Below, piece by piece: positions 1-7,651 of a stretch of DNA of 14,053 bases. Source of the DNA: Bacillota bacterium. GTDB lineage: Bacteria > Bacillota > Clostridia > Acetivibrionales > DSM-1351. Position numbers and translations under genes: made by a program. The stretch's first letter is position 1, and each line of letters opens with the position of its first letter. Location: positions 1 through 14,053 of the forward strand of contig JAEWZA010000060.1 of assembly GCA_023395575.1 (NCBI GenBank). Direction: 5' to 3'. The notes beneath the pieces are model-generated. The model saw nothing but the letters and a program-made list of their open reading frames with translations. It made no database searches and was not told the DNA's origin.

Positions 1-148
1 CTTCAGCTCTCTCCATCATATCCCAAAATAACTCCTGAGCTGCTGGTGAATTATAGTTCAAAGAGCCTAAATCAATATTTCTTTCCTCGAGATCATTAAT
101 AGTTATAGTTACTCTCAATACGTTGTCATTAACTTTTTCAATTCTCAT
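1..148 (-). CDS. mecA: MecA-type ClpC adaptor protein, N-terminal part (runs off the left edge)
   Basis: The reverse strand reads from an ATG at 148-146 with no stop to the window edge. It starts MRIEKVNDNVLRVTITIND and continues with LEERNIDLGSL, NYNSPAAQELFWDMM and ERAE. This matches the N-terminal domain of MecA/YpbH proteins, in which 'DLEERNIDL' and 'A.ELFWDMM' are typical. In Bacillus that domain binds substrates such as ComK, and the C-terminal domain (outside this window) docks on ClpC to deliver them for ClpCP degradation. Only about 49 codons are visible. A GGTGAT Shine-Dalgarno sequence lies five to ten bases upstream of the ATG. The gene is divergent from maf. The family call is firm from the conserved motif; the physiological substrate in this organism is unknown. 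Confidence 0.85.
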   Translation of the reverse strand, partial: MRIEKVNDNVLRVTITINDLEERNIDLGSLNYNSPAAQELFWDMMERAE

Positions 149-204
149 ATAATCACCAACTCACTTAAATTATTTGTAAAACCTAAATTACTAATTATTA
201 TTAT

Positions 205-233
205 ATTATACTTCCAAAAGTACAAAATGAGAA
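205..233 (-). promoter_or_regulatory. Putative sigma-A promoter for mecA
   Basis: On the reverse strand TTCTCA (233-228) is followed after 17 bases by a perfect TATAAT (210-205). It lies about 55 bases upstream of the mecA start codon. The -10 is consensus and the -35 matches four of six. It is inferred from sequence only; AT-rich DNA yields such matches easily. Confidence 0.42.
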
Positions 234-330
234 GCAGTTTTTCTGATAATTATTCATTTTAAAATATGTAATTTATATTATATAAGCCATATTTTACATA
301 ACTAATGTTTTGCTGTTTTACAAACAATAT

Positions 331-363
331 AACGAGGCAAGAAAATATCCCCAACTTTTATAA
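331..363 (+). repeat. 33-bp dispersed repeat, copy 1
   Basis: It begins AACGAGGCAAGAAAAT and ends ACTTTTATAA. It matches 9352-9384 at 29 of 33 positions, in the same orientation. The first 16 bases and last 10 bases are identical in both copies; the four differences fall in the seven bases between. Downstream of each copy there is also a similar TTAGGAA-plus-A/T-rich stretch, directly adjacent in copy 2 but about 20 bases further on in copy 1. The function is unknown. Confidence 0.75.
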
Positions 364-429
364 GTAGCGGGTACTGCTTTGGCTTTAGGAAGTAATAATA
401 ATAAAAATATCAAAGAATCTACTTTATGT

Positions 430-458
430 TTGAAATATAAGCTATAAAAATATATAAT
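430..458 (+). promoter_or_regulatory. Putative sigma-A promoter of the maf-radC-mre block
   Basis: TTGAAA (430-435), a 17-base spacer and a perfect TATAAT (453-458) form a near-consensus vegetative promoter about 67 bases upstream of the maf start. It is the best promoter candidate ahead of the cell-shape genes. The start point and the size of the operon it serves are inferred. Confidence 0.65.
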
Positions 459-525
459 GGTATAGGTTATATTTGGGTTATTGGAAATAGTAAATAATAA
501 AATTTATATATGGTAAGGTGAAATA

Positions 526-1128
526 GTGAGAGATATTATTTTAGCATCAGCGTCTCCTAGAAGACAGCAATTATTAACACAAATAGGTCTACATTTTAAG
601 GTGAAGCCTTCTTACATTGAGGAGGTTATAGATAATACATTGGAGCCTACTCAGGTTGCTATGTCTTTGGCAAGTCAAAAATGTAATGATATTGTGTCTC
701 AAATTGAGGAGGATTGCATTGTTATCGGTGCTGATACAATAGTAGTCAAAGATAACAAAATGCTTGGTAAGCCTAAAGATGAAAAAGATGCTTTTGACAT
801 GCTGACCAGCCTAAAGGGTCAATGGCATCAGGTTGTAACTGGGATTTGCCTATATAGAACCAGCGATAAAAAAAGCATATGTGATTGTGAAATAACTAAA
901 GTAAAAATATCTGATAAGTCAGATGAATTTATAAATGAATATATTTCAACAAAAGAGCCTTTTGATAAAGCAGGTTCTTATGGAATTCAAGGATATGGCT
1001 CATTACTTGTTGAAAAAATTGATGGGTGTTATTTTAATGTAATGGGGTTGCCAATTTATAAATTATCATGTATGTTAGATGAATTAGGATATAAAATCAA
1101 TCTTAAGTCAGCAGAAGCTTTTAAATAA
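526..1128 (+). CDS. maf: Maf family nucleoside triphosphate pyrophosphatase
   Basis: Maf proteins hydrolyse non-canonical or pyrimidine nucleoside triphosphates (dTTP/UTP-type in the YhdE branch) to the monophosphate plus pyrophosphate; in Bacillus the gene is linked to septum control. The 200-residue length is normal. The N-terminal phosphate-binding motif SASPRR (residues 8-13) is intact, followed by GADTIVV with the catalytic-base candidate D70, GKP at 81-83, EPFDKAGSYGIQG at 144-156 and FNVMGLP at 170-176. The start is a GTG preceded by AAGGTGA four bases upstream, and places the SASPRR motif at the usual distance from the N-terminus. It is the first gene of the block, directly before radC as in Bacillus and other clostridia. 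The exact nucleotide preference cannot be read with certainty from sequence. Confidence 0.93.
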   Translation: MRDIILASASPRRQQLLTQIGLHFKVKPSYIEEVIDNTLEPTQVAMSLASQKCNDIVSQIEEDCIVIGADTIVVKDNKMLGKPKDEKDAFDMLTSLKGQWHQVVTGICLYRTSDKKSICDCEITKVKISDKSDEFINEYISTKEPFDKAGSYGIQGYGSLLVEKIDGCYFNVMGLPIYKLSCMLDELGYKINLKSAEAFK

Positions 1129-1236
1129 TAGGTGATGGACTTAAAGTTAATGCTGCATTTAGAAGGTAGAAGTTTTCTATTCATCTCTTTACAAAACAAC
1201 ATATAATATTTAGTTTAACTGAATTAGGGGAAAAAG

Positions 1237-1926
1237 ATGGACAGATTGAAAATTAAAGAACTTCCTTTATGTGAAAGGCCATATGACAAGCTTGAAGCAG
1301 TTGGTTCAGAGCATTTGTCAAATGCAGAGCTGTTAGCTGTAATTATAAAGACAGGTACAAAATCATTTACGGCAGTAGAATTGGCGCAGCTAGTGCTAAA
1401 GCTGTCTCATGATGGTAGGCTTTCAACCTTGAATAATTTATCTATTGAGCAGTTAATGCAAATAAAAGGAATAGGCAAGGTGAAGGCTATTCAAATTAAA
1501 TCCGTACTAGAATTATCTAAAAGGATTGCAACTAGTGACGGAATAGTGCATCATGTAATAAAGAGTGCAAAAGATGTAAGTACACTTTTGATGGAAGAAA
1601 TGCGTTATTTAAAGAGAGAGGTATTTAAAGCACTTTTACTTGATACAAAAAATCAAGTGATTAAAATTATAGATGTTTCAATTGGAAGTTTAAATTCTTC
1701 AATTGTTCATCCACGAGAAGTGTTTTGTGAGGCCATAAAAATCGGCTGCAATAGTATTATATTTGTGCATAATCATCCAAGTGGTGATCCTACTCCCAGT
1801 ACAGAAGATATTAAAACAACTCAGAGACTTGAAGAGTGTGGCAATATTTTGGGAATAAGAGTGTTGGATCATATTATAATAGGGGATGGAAAATATATCA
1901 GCTTTAAAGACAAGTGCATTTTTTAA
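1237..1926 (+). CDS. radC: RadC family JAB/MPN-domain protein
   Basis: The product has the RadC layout: an N-terminal UPF0758 segment with a helix-hairpin-helix (IKGIGKVKA, residues 76-84), then a JAB1/MPN-type metalloprotease-like domain. The zinc-site motif is complete: HNHPSGDP at 178-185 and D191, with E128 as the conserved upstream glutamate. The 229-residue length is typical. Despite its name, the family has no settled role in DNA repair, and its activity remains unproven in most species. The ATG start has AGGGG six bases upstream. The 108-base gap after maf (1129-1236) contains no convincing promoter or terminator, so co-transcription with maf and mreB is likely. The position between maf and mreB is conserved across Firmicutes. 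Confidence 0.93.
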   Translation: MDRLKIKELPLCERPYDKLEAVGSEHLSNAELLAVIIKTGTKSFTAVELAQLVLKLSHDGRLSTLNNLSIEQLMQIKGIGKVKAIQIKSVLELSKRIATSDGIVHHVIKSAKDVSTLLMEEMRYLKREVFKALLLDTKNQVIKIIDVSIGSLNSSIVHPREVFCEAIKIGCNSIIFVHNHPSGDPTPSTEDIKTTQRLEECGNILGIRVLDHIIIGDGKYISFKDKCIF

Positions 1927-1956
1927 TAATTAGACATTATACAGGAGGATATATAA

Positions 1957-2979
1957 ATGGGTTTTTTAGCAAGAGATATAGGAATAGATTTGGGAACTGC
2001 AAATACTTTAGTTCATGTTAAGGGTAAGGGGATAGTAGTAAGAGAGCCATCTGTTGTTGCTGTTAATGCCAAAACTAATGAGGTTTTAGCTGTAGGAGAG
2101 GCAGCAAAAGAGATGATTGGGCGTACACCGGGTAGTATTGTGGCTATTAGACCAATGAAGGACGGTGTTATAGCTGATTTTGACGTAACCCAGAGCATGA
2201 TTAGGCATTTTATAAAAAAGGCTATATCAAATGGAGTTTTTAGTAAACCAAGAGTTGTAATATGTGTACCATCAGGAGTTACAGAGGTAGAAAAGAGAGC
2301 AGTTGAAGATGCTACGCTTCAGGCTGGAGCAAAAGAAGCATATTTGATTGAAGAACCTATGGCAGCTGCAATAGGTGCTAATTTGCCCGTTGATGAGCCT
2401 TCAGGAAGTATGGTAGTAGATATAGGTGGTGGAACCAGTGAAGTTGCGGTTATTTCGTTGGGAGGAATAGTAACAAGCAAATCTTTGAGAGTAGCTGGTG
2501 ACGAATTGGATGATGCCATTGCTCACTATATTAAAAAAGAATATAGCTTAATGATTGGAGAGCGTTCTGCTGAACAAATAAAGGTTACAATAGGCGGAGC
2601 ATTCCCAAAGACAAAGGAAGAAAAGATGGGAATAAGAGGAAGGGATTTGATAACAGGTTTACCAAAGAATATTGAGATAACATCTTCTGAGATAAATGAA
2701 GCATTAAAGGAACCTGTTAATGCAATAATTGATTCAATTAAGTTTACTTTGGAAAAAACTCCTCCTGAGCTTGCCTCTGATATTATGGATAAAGGAATAA
2801 TGCTAACTGGTGGAGGAGCTCTACTTGATGGGCTTGATAAATTGATTATGCAGGAGACTGGAATGCCTGTTTCAATTGCAGAAAATCCATTAGATTGTGT
2901 AGCACTTGGAACAGCTAAAGTACTTGATGAAATTGAAACTCTAAGAAAAGTTCTAATTTCCCCTAAGAGACTCAAGTAA
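1957..2979 (+). CDS. mreB: Rod shape-determining actin homologue MreB
   Basis: MreB is a bacterial actin that forms short membrane-bound filaments and steers lateral-wall synthesis. All actin-fold nucleotide motifs are visible: phosphate-1 loop GIDLGTANT near residues 9-17, phosphate-2 loop VVDIGGGTSEVAV around 153-165, and the adenosine motif LTGGGALLDGL around 283-293. The 340-residue length is standard. The start MGFLARDIGIDLGTAN keeps the short hydrophobic N-terminus that helps membrane contact. The ribosome binding site AGGAGG (1943-1948) lies eight bases before the ATG. It is followed by mreC and mreD in the canonical order. With no promoter in the 30-base gap after radC it is probably part of the same transcript. 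A paralogue (Mbl, MreBH) is possible in principle, but the mreBCD context favours MreB itself. Confidence 0.97.
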   Translation: MGFLARDIGIDLGTANTLVHVKGKGIVVREPSVVAVNAKTNEVLAVGEAAKEMIGRTPGSIVAIRPMKDGVIADFDVTQSMIRHFIKKAISNGVFSKPRVVICVPSGVTEVEKRAVEDATLQAGAKEAYLIEEPMAAAIGANLPVDEPSGSMVVDIGGGTSEVAVISLGGIVTSKSLRVAGDELDDAIAHYIKKEYSLMIGERSAEQIKVTIGGAFPKTKEEKMGIRGRDLITGLPKNIEITSSEINEALKEPVNAIIDSIKFTLEKTPPELASDIMDKGIMLTGGGALLDGLDKLIMQETGMPVSIAENPLDCVALGTAKVLDEIETLRKVLISPKRLK

Positions 2980-3028
2980 TTGAAATAAATGATTTAAAGA
3001 TAACAAGTTAGTGGGGTGAAGTTGTTTC

Positions 3029-3904
3029 TTGAGGTTATTTACAGGTAAATCATTAATATTAATAGTAATTACACTTGTTTTAATAGTGTGTATTGGGCTG
3101 TCTATAAATCCGAACAGCAGTGTGAATTGGCTTGGAGATTTAGTTTCCGTACCGTTTACTTCAGTTGGAAAAGTATTTTCGTATGCAGGTCAACAGATTG
3201 AGGAAGGTGTTGGCTTATTTAATGATGTTGAAAAGCTGAGAGCTGAAAATAAGAGATTAAATGAGGCCATAGATAAATTTAATAATGAGAGGACAGAGTA
3301 TTTACGACTAAAAAGTGAGAACGAAGATTTAAAGACTGTCCTTAAAATGAGAAAAGAGTTAGAGGATTTTGAGTTTTTGGGCGCTAACATTATAGCTAAA
3401 GACTCTGGCAATTTTTTTAATATATTTTTAGTAGACAAGGGATTTACAAGCGGAATCAACTATAATATGCCGATCATTACAAGTAAGGGGCTTGTTGGCA
3501 AGGTTTCTGCTGCTCAACCATTTTCATCAAAAATAATCAGTATAATAGAGGATGGAAGTGCAGCTAGTGCAATAGTATCAAAAACTGGTGATTTAGTTGT
3601 TGTTAAAGGTGATTTAAAGCTATCAAAAGAAGGACTTTGCAAAATAGAGTATATTCCAGCGGACTTGGATTTATCCCAAGGGGACGTAATCGAAACTTCT
3701 GGTATGGGTGGGATTTACCCTAAAGGAATCATTATAGGGACTGTTAAAGAAGTCAGACAAGGTGAAAGTGATCTTGACAAGTATGCAATTGTAGAGCCTT
3801 CTGTTGATTTAAAAAGGTTAAGCCAAGTGGTAATACTAAAAAGTACTTCAAAAGAAAAGAGTACAGAAGAAATAACTTCAGAAATGGAGATTACTGATAA
3901 ATGA
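3029..3904 (+). CDS. mreC: Rod shape-determining protein MreC
   Basis: MreC is a bitopic membrane protein whose extracytoplasmic part scaffolds the elongation machinery and activates PBP2/RodA. The sequence shows a short cytoplasmic tail, one transmembrane helix (about residues 8-25), a coiled coil (about 60-115, with KLRAENKRLNEAIDKF), then the beta-rich MreC domain with GLVGKV and a GDVIETSG segment. The C-terminal 20 residues are charged and probably disordered. The start is TTG at 3029: an in-frame TGA at 3017 excludes longer forms, and GGGGTGA at 3013-3019 is a good ribosome binding site nine bases upstream. The stop overlaps the mreD start (ATGA at 3901-3904), so the two are translationally coupled. 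The 291-residue length is normal. Confidence 0.95.
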   Translation: MRLFTGKSLILIVITLVLIVCIGLSINPNSSVNWLGDLVSVPFTSVGKVFSYAGQQIEEGVGLFNDVEKLRAENKRLNEAIDKFNNERTEYLRLKSENEDLKTVLKMRKELEDFEFLGANIIAKDSGNFFNIFLVDKGFTSGINYNMPIITSKGLVGKVSAAQPFSSKIISIIEDGSAASAIVSKTGDLVVVKGDLKLSKEGLCKIEYIPADLDLSQGDVIETSGMGGIYPKGIIIGTVKEVRQGESDLDKYAIVEPSVDLKRLSQVVILKSTSKEKSTEEITSEMEITDK

Positions 3905-4413
3905 GGAATAAAGTTATATTTTACATTATACTCATATTCACCTTCGTAATTGTACAGGTTAATTTCCTAAACTTTATTAGCATATATGGAGTAATACCCA
4001 ATATAGTGATAATATTAATTGTCAGTATTGCACTTTTAGAAGGCAAAATTCATGGTGCGGCAGTAGGTTTTTCGATAGGATTATGTATGGATGCAGTAAT
4101 AGGTATCGCTTTGGGCTTTCAAGCACTTTTTGGGATGCTGTTGGGCTTTGCGTTGGGGAATATTAATAAAAGGTTTTTTAAAGAAAATCTTTTAGTTATG
4201 GTTATATGTACTTTTATTTCTACTATTTTATTTGAAAGTGCTATGGTTTTTGGCTCTTATTTATATGGTATACATTTAGATTTTTTACTTACTGTTCAAA
4301 ATGTCATATTACCAGAAGCAGTACTCAATAGTGCTTTAGGATTGGTTTTGTTTTTTATAATTGTTCAAATTAACAAAAGATGGTTCTATAATCAAGGGAA
4401 AAACAGATATTAA
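3901..4413 (+). CDS. mreD: Rod shape-determining membrane protein MreD
   Basis: A 170-residue, strongly hydrophobic polytopic protein with about five to six transmembrane helices, including segments near residues 5-25, 32-48, 52-75, 78-88, 97-115 and 140-156. GVIPNIV at 30-36 and the DAVIGIALG stretch around 64-72 match MreD proteins, which have low overall conservation. MreD works with MreC and PBP2 in the elongation complex; its precise biochemical role is not settled. Its ATG overlaps the mreC stop by four bases, so its translation is coupled. The next gene, pbp2, lies 234 bases downstream, beyond an unusually structured spacer. Confidence 0.92.
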   Translation: MRNKVIFYIILIFTFVIVQVNFLNFISIYGVIPNIVIILIVSIALLEGKIHGAAVGFSIGLCMDAVIGIALGFQALFGMLLGFALGNINKRFFKENLLVMVICTFISTILFESAMVFGSYLYGIHLDFLLTVQNVILPEAVLNSALGLVLFFIIVQINKRWFYNQGKNRY

Positions 4414-4458
4414 TATCCTTTTGTCAGGATGTTCTAGTGGGCTGAGAGAAATTAAAAA

Positions 4459-4561
4459 GCTTTAGGCTCAATATAAATTATCAACTCAAACTTCGCAGTT
4501 GAATATGCTGCTTAAAGCCTAATATATCAACTTTTTATGTGCGAAGTTTGAGTTATCAACT
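4459..4561 (+). repeat. Structured repeat-rich spacer between mreD and pbp2
   Basis: The 234-base gap 4414-4647 contains a perfect 15-bp inverted repeat: AACTCAAACTTCGCA at 4483-4497 and its complement at 4540-4554. Just inside it, GTTGA (4498-4502) pairs with TCAAC (4527-4531), leaving an eight-base bulge on the 3' side. The octamer TATCAACT occurs three times (4479-4486, 4525-4532, 4554-4561). A roughly 25-base block (GCTT-A-GC-...-AATATA...TATCAACT) is imperfectly duplicated at 4459-4486 and 4510-4532. No T-run follows the stem, so it is not a standard rho-independent terminator. It could be an RNA processing or attenuation element or a remnant of a small mobile repeat. Confidence 0.6.
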
Positions 4562-4606
4562 AATAGCATAATATTTTTATCTGATAGTGATAGGGGGATT
4601 GAGTCT

Positions 4607-4651
4607 GTGCCCATTATTTATATAATAAAGATAGGCATGGTTATAAAATGA
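4607..4651 (+). CDS. Possible 14-codon leader ORF overlapping the pbp2 start
   Basis: A GTG at 4607 is preceded by the strong purine tract AGGGGGA (4592-4598), eight bases upstream. It opens a 14-codon frame rich in isoleucine (MPIIYIIKIGMVIK if GTG is read as Met). It ends in TGA at 4649-4651, which overlaps the pbp2 ATG (4648-4650) in an ATGA junction. pbp2 itself has no good ribosome binding site. The arrangement is what translational coupling would need. No homologue is recognised and there is no direct evidence of translation. Confidence 0.35.
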   Translation: MPIIYIIKIGMVIK

Positions 4652-6762
4652 AACAGTTTTTTAAGGATAGATATAATATTTTAGGGATAGTAATAGTGTT
4701 GATGTTTGTATTAATTGTTTATCAATTGGTAAATATTCAGCTTATTCAGGGTGAAAATTATTTCAACCAATCTCAGTCGATAAACTTAAAATCGAGGACA
4801 ATTTTAGCAGAAAGAGGTAATATTCTTGATAGATATGGGGTCCCTATAGCTACTAATTCAAGCAGCTTTTCTCTATTGCTAATGACAACAGGAACTACTG
4901 CAGACCAGTTAAATGAGATTCTATTAAAATTATCTAAAATATTAGAGAAAAACGGTGACTCTTATAAAAATTCATTCTCTAAGTACTTGACTTATAATCC
5001 AATTGAATTTGGGTCAGCGATAGCTAAAAGTGAAGATAGAATCAAAGCTTTAAGAAATGTAACATCATATCCTTTTCAAGGATATAATCAAGCTTCCTCT
5101 GCAAAAGATGTATTCAATTACTTAAAGGATACTGCTTTTAAGATTGACAAGAAGTATTCCGATGAGGAAGCATACAAGATAATGACATTAAGATTTGAGA
5201 TAATGGGATATAATTCTTTAAATCCTGTAATTGCAGAGATGATTAGTAATGCTACTGTCGCTGAGGTTGAGGAGAGAATTGATGAGTTTCCGGGAGCTAT
5301 CATTGATACTGTACCCAGCAGAAAATATGTTGATGCTGATTATGCGGCTCATTTAATTGGATATGTGAGGACAGTCAGTGAAAATGATTTGATTAAGCAT
5401 GCTGATGAAGGCTATAATATGAATGATATTATAGGCAAGTCAGGAATAGAGCTCACAGCCGAAGGATATTTGAGAGGTACCAATGGCTATAGAAGAATTG
5501 AGATTGATGACAATGGCAAAACAAAAATCATCAGTGAAGAAGCTGTAAAGCCAGGTAGTGATGTAGTACTTACAATAGATATGCGACTTCAAAAGGCTGC
5601 GATGGATTCTCTGGAAAAGAATATTCCAGTTATCAGACATAGAAAAAATTCCCAGAACCACAAGGATGCTTATGCTGGTGCAGTTGTAGCACTAGATGTA
5701 AAGACAGGTGACGTATTGGCTTTAGCTAGTTACCCTAGTTATGATCCTTCAATATTTTTAGCAGATGCCAGCGATAAAGAAGCGCAAAAGGCTATAAGTG
5801 CACTTTATGATGCTAAAAATACCACAACCTCTGAGTACAATAGGGCTACAAAGGGTATTTATGCACCAGGGTCAACATATAAGCCTCTTGTTGGTATTGC
5901 AGGCTTAGAGGAAGGGGTAATAAACCCATATGAGAAGTACTTTGACAAGGGATATGTACAATATGGAGATATTATGCTTAAGTCAATAGAATACAGGACA
6001 TATAAGGGAGGACTAGGATGGGTTAATATGATTCAGGCAATCCAGAAATCCAGTAACCCGTACTTCTATGTGTTAGGTAATAAAGTAGGCATTAACAATA
6101 TTGTAAAGTGGGCAACAAAGTTTGGTCTAGGACATAAGACAGGAATTGAGTTAGATGAAAGCACGGGAAACATATCATCTAGAGAATTTAAAGCAAAGGT
6201 TGATCCAGATCCGTGGACAGAAACTAACACGGCTCAGTCAGCTATAGGCCAGCTTTATAACAGTTTTACACCTATACAGTTGGCAAATTATACAGCAACA
6301 ATAGCCAATGGTGGTAAGAGACTTAAACCACATGTCATTAAGAGAGTTATAAAATATGATGGTTCAATTGTCACAGAGACTAAACCAGAATATGAAATAT
6401 TACCTGTAAAAAAAGAAAATATGGCTATTATTCAAGAAGGAATGAAAGCCGTTGCCAATAGTGAAGATCCGGGAGGAACCGCATCGTCTGCGTTTGTAGA
6501 TTTATTGCCTATTAAGGTCGCTGGTAAAACTGGAACTGCTGAGACTGGAAATGAAGCAAATCACTCTTCAAATGCATTGTTTATTTGCTATGCTCCTGCT
6601 GACAATCCTGAAATAGCTGTTGCTGTTGTAGTTGAGAGAGGAGTATTGGGCGCATATACTGCACCAATTGCTTGTGACGTGTTAAAACAATATTTTGATA
6701 TAAAAGGTGTACAGAACGAGGATTTTACTGTGAAAAGAGATATAGTTGAGTTGACAAGATGA
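4648..6762 (+). CDS. mrdA: Class B penicillin-binding protein 2 (peptidoglycan transpeptidase)
   Basis: This is a monofunctional DD-transpeptidase that cross-links lateral-wall peptidoglycan with a RodA-type glycosyltransferase. Layout of the 704 residues: short cytoplasmic tail, one membrane anchor (about 11-30), the PBP dimerisation/pedestal domain with ERGNILDRYG (55-64), then the transpeptidase domain from about 340. All three active-site motifs are intact: S409-T-Y-K412 (nucleophile S409), S468-S-N470 and K627-T-G629. The ATG at 4648 is the only start allowed, because an in-frame TGA lies at 4600 and no other start codon lies between. No strong Shine-Dalgarno precedes it, and it overlaps a short upstream ORF that has one. 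The context after mreBCD points to the elongation enzyme rather than the divisome PBP or SpoVD. Confidence 0.94.
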   Translation: MKQFFKDRYNILGIVIVLMFVLIVYQLVNIQLIQGENYFNQSQSINLKSRTILAERGNILDRYGVPIATNSSSFSLLLMTTGTTADQLNEILLKLSKILEKNGDSYKNSFSKYLTYNPIEFGSAIAKSEDRIKALRNVTSYPFQGYNQASSAKDVFNYLKDTAFKIDKKYSDEEAYKIMTLRFEIMGYNSLNPVIAEMISNATVAEVEERIDEFPGAIIDTVPSRKYVDADYAAHLIGYVRTVSENDLIKHADEGYNMNDIIGKSGIELTAEGYLRGTNGYRRIEIDDNGKTKIISEEAVKPGSDVVLTIDMRLQKAAMDSLEKNIPVIRHRKNSQNHKDAYAGAVVALDVKTGDVLALASYPSYDPSIFLADASDKEAQKAISALYDAKNTTTSEYNRATKGIYAPGSTYKPLVGIAGLEEGVINPYEKYFDKGYVQYGDIMLKSIEYRTYKGGLGWVNMIQAIQKSSNPYFYVLGNKVGINNIVKWATKFGLGHKTGIELDESTGNISSREFKAKVDPDPWTETNTAQSAIGQLYNSFTPIQLANYTATIANGGKRLKPHVIKRVIKYDGSIVTETKPEYEILPVKKENMAIIQEGMKAVANSEDPGGTASSAFVDLLPIKVAGKTGTAETGNEANHSSNALFICYAPADNPEIAVAVVVERGVLGAYTAPIACDVLKQYFDIKGVQNEDFTVKRDIVELTR

Positions 6763-6801
6763 TTATCACTTGTTTTGGATAAAAAAGGAGGGATCAATTC
6801 C

Positions 6802-6858
6802 ATGCCGGGATTTATCATAGATATGCTACATGTGAGGCATGGTAATAATTATGGATGA
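6802..6858 (+). CDS. Possible 18-codon leader ORF overlapping the minC start
   Basis: GGAGGG (6787-6792) lies nine bases before an ATG at 6802. The ATG opens an 18-codon frame (MPGFIIDMLHVRHGNNYG) ending in TGA at 6856-6858. It is the strongest ribosome binding site in the pbp2-minC gap, yet its frame is not that of minC. The ORF covers both candidate minC starts (6839 and 6851). It could feed ribosomes to minC by termination-reinitiation. No similarity is recognised; it could also be the remnant of an older minC start. Translation is not demonstrated. Confidence 0.35.
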   Translation: MPGFIIDMLHVRHGNNYG

Positions 6859-7546
6859 GAATGCAGTTACTTTTAAAGGAACAGTTAATGGGCTTACAAT
6901 TATTTTAAAAGACAATGTAAGCTTTGAAGAGCTTGTAAACAGTTTGCTTATAAAGATTAATAGTGCAGGTAAATTTTTCCGTGGAGCAAAATTAGCTGTA
7001 AGATACAAAGGACGTACATTAAGTGTTGAAGAAAGAGATAGACTCTTTGATTTGCTAAAAGAGAATAGTGGAGCACAAATACTATCTTTTGATGAGGATA
7101 AATCAGAAAATAGTAAGCCTGTGGGAAATGTATCATCAAATGGCAATGCAAACGAAAGAAATAATCAAATTAAAAAGTATACTTATTTCAGGGGTATAGA
7201 TGAAGGTGTTACAAAATTCTATAGAGGAACTGTTAGATCAGGTCAGCTTATAACCTTTGATGGAAATGTAGTTATATTAGGAGATGTTAATCCGGGAGCA
7301 GTTATTGAAGCTACTGGAAATATAATAGTAATGGGGTTACTTAGAGGTGTAGTTCATGCTGGCAGTGATGGAAATAAGGAGGCTATAATAGCGGCACTAG
7401 GGCTTAACCCAACTCAATTGCGTATTGGAGACCTAATTACCAGATCACCTGACGATGAAAAGGGCATTGGCACTAACCTGATTCCCGAAGTAGCATATGT
7501 CAAGGAGGATAAATTGTTTGTGGAACGCTTTTTACCACAGAGGTAA
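6851..7546 (+). CDS. minC: Septum site-determining protein MinC
   Basis: MinC inhibits FtsZ polymerisation away from mid-cell and is brought to the membrane by MinD. The N-terminal domain spans about residues 1-70 (starting MDENAVTFKGTVNGLTIIL). A polar linker rich in S, N and K (about 80-105) follows. The C-terminal right-handed beta-helix (about 115-215) has the typical GNVVILGDVNPGAVIEATG and GLLRGVVHAG repeats. I start it at ATG 6851, where family N-termini usually begin, giving 231 residues; an in-frame ATG at 6839 would add four. Neither has a well-spaced ribosome binding site, and a short ORF with a strong one overlaps the start. It follows pbp2 without a clear terminator and is probably the last gene of the upstream transcript. 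Confidence 0.92.
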   Translation: MDENAVTFKGTVNGLTIILKDNVSFEELVNSLLIKINSAGKFFRGAKLAVRYKGRTLSVEERDRLFDLLKENSGAQILSFDEDKSENSKPVGNVSSNGNANERNNQIKKYTYFRGIDEGVTKFYRGTVRSGQLITFDGNVVILGDVNPGAVIEATGNIIVMGLLRGVVHAGSDGNKEAIIAALGLNPTQLRIGDLITRSPDDEKGIGTNLIPEVAYVKEDKLFVERFLPQR

Positions 7547-7574
7547 TTGACAAATCTAAAAAACAAATATATAG
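7547..7574 (+). promoter_or_regulatory. Strong sigma-A promoter upstream of minD
   Basis: A perfect TTGACA (7547-7552) starts at the first base after the minC stop. A 16-base spacer follows, then TATAGT (7569-7574), five of six to consensus. It sits about 75 bases before the minD ATG, leaving an AT-rich leader without clear structure. It would transcribe minD, minE and the mgsA-like gene separately from minC. It is a sequence match, not a mapped start. Confidence 0.65.
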
Positions 7575-7651
7575 TTTTATATGTATTAGTTTAGATTTTA
7601 AGAATATTTCTTTTAAATATATCTTGTTTTATATGAATTGGAGGCAGCTGT

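Larger units (their letters stand above)
149..525. other. Divergent mecA/maf intergenic region
   Basis: No gene is apparent in these 377 bases. The stretch holds the putative mecA promoter (minus strand), one copy of the 33-bp dispersed repeat (331-363), a near-consensus promoter for maf (430-458) and the maf ribosome binding site AAGGTGA at 515-521. The part between the repeat and the maf promoter (364-429) is AT-rich and shows no clear structure. Confidence 0.6.

Noticed and set aside
2013..2975. Open frames on the minus strand inside mreB (61, 66 and 149 codons)
   Set aside because: They lie wholly under a well-conserved actin gene, have no ribosome binding sites, and encode low-complexity serine/proline/isoleucine-rich peptides typical of antisense shadows.
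4483..4561. Rho-independent terminator between mreD and pbp2
   Set aside because: The stem is long but lacks a following T-run, and the loop region carries internal helices, so it was listed as a structured spacer instead.
4548..4574. Possible promoter for pbp2 (TTGAGT with TAATAT)
   Set aside because: Spacer of only 15 bases, weak hexamers, and the -35 would lie inside the inverted-repeat arm.
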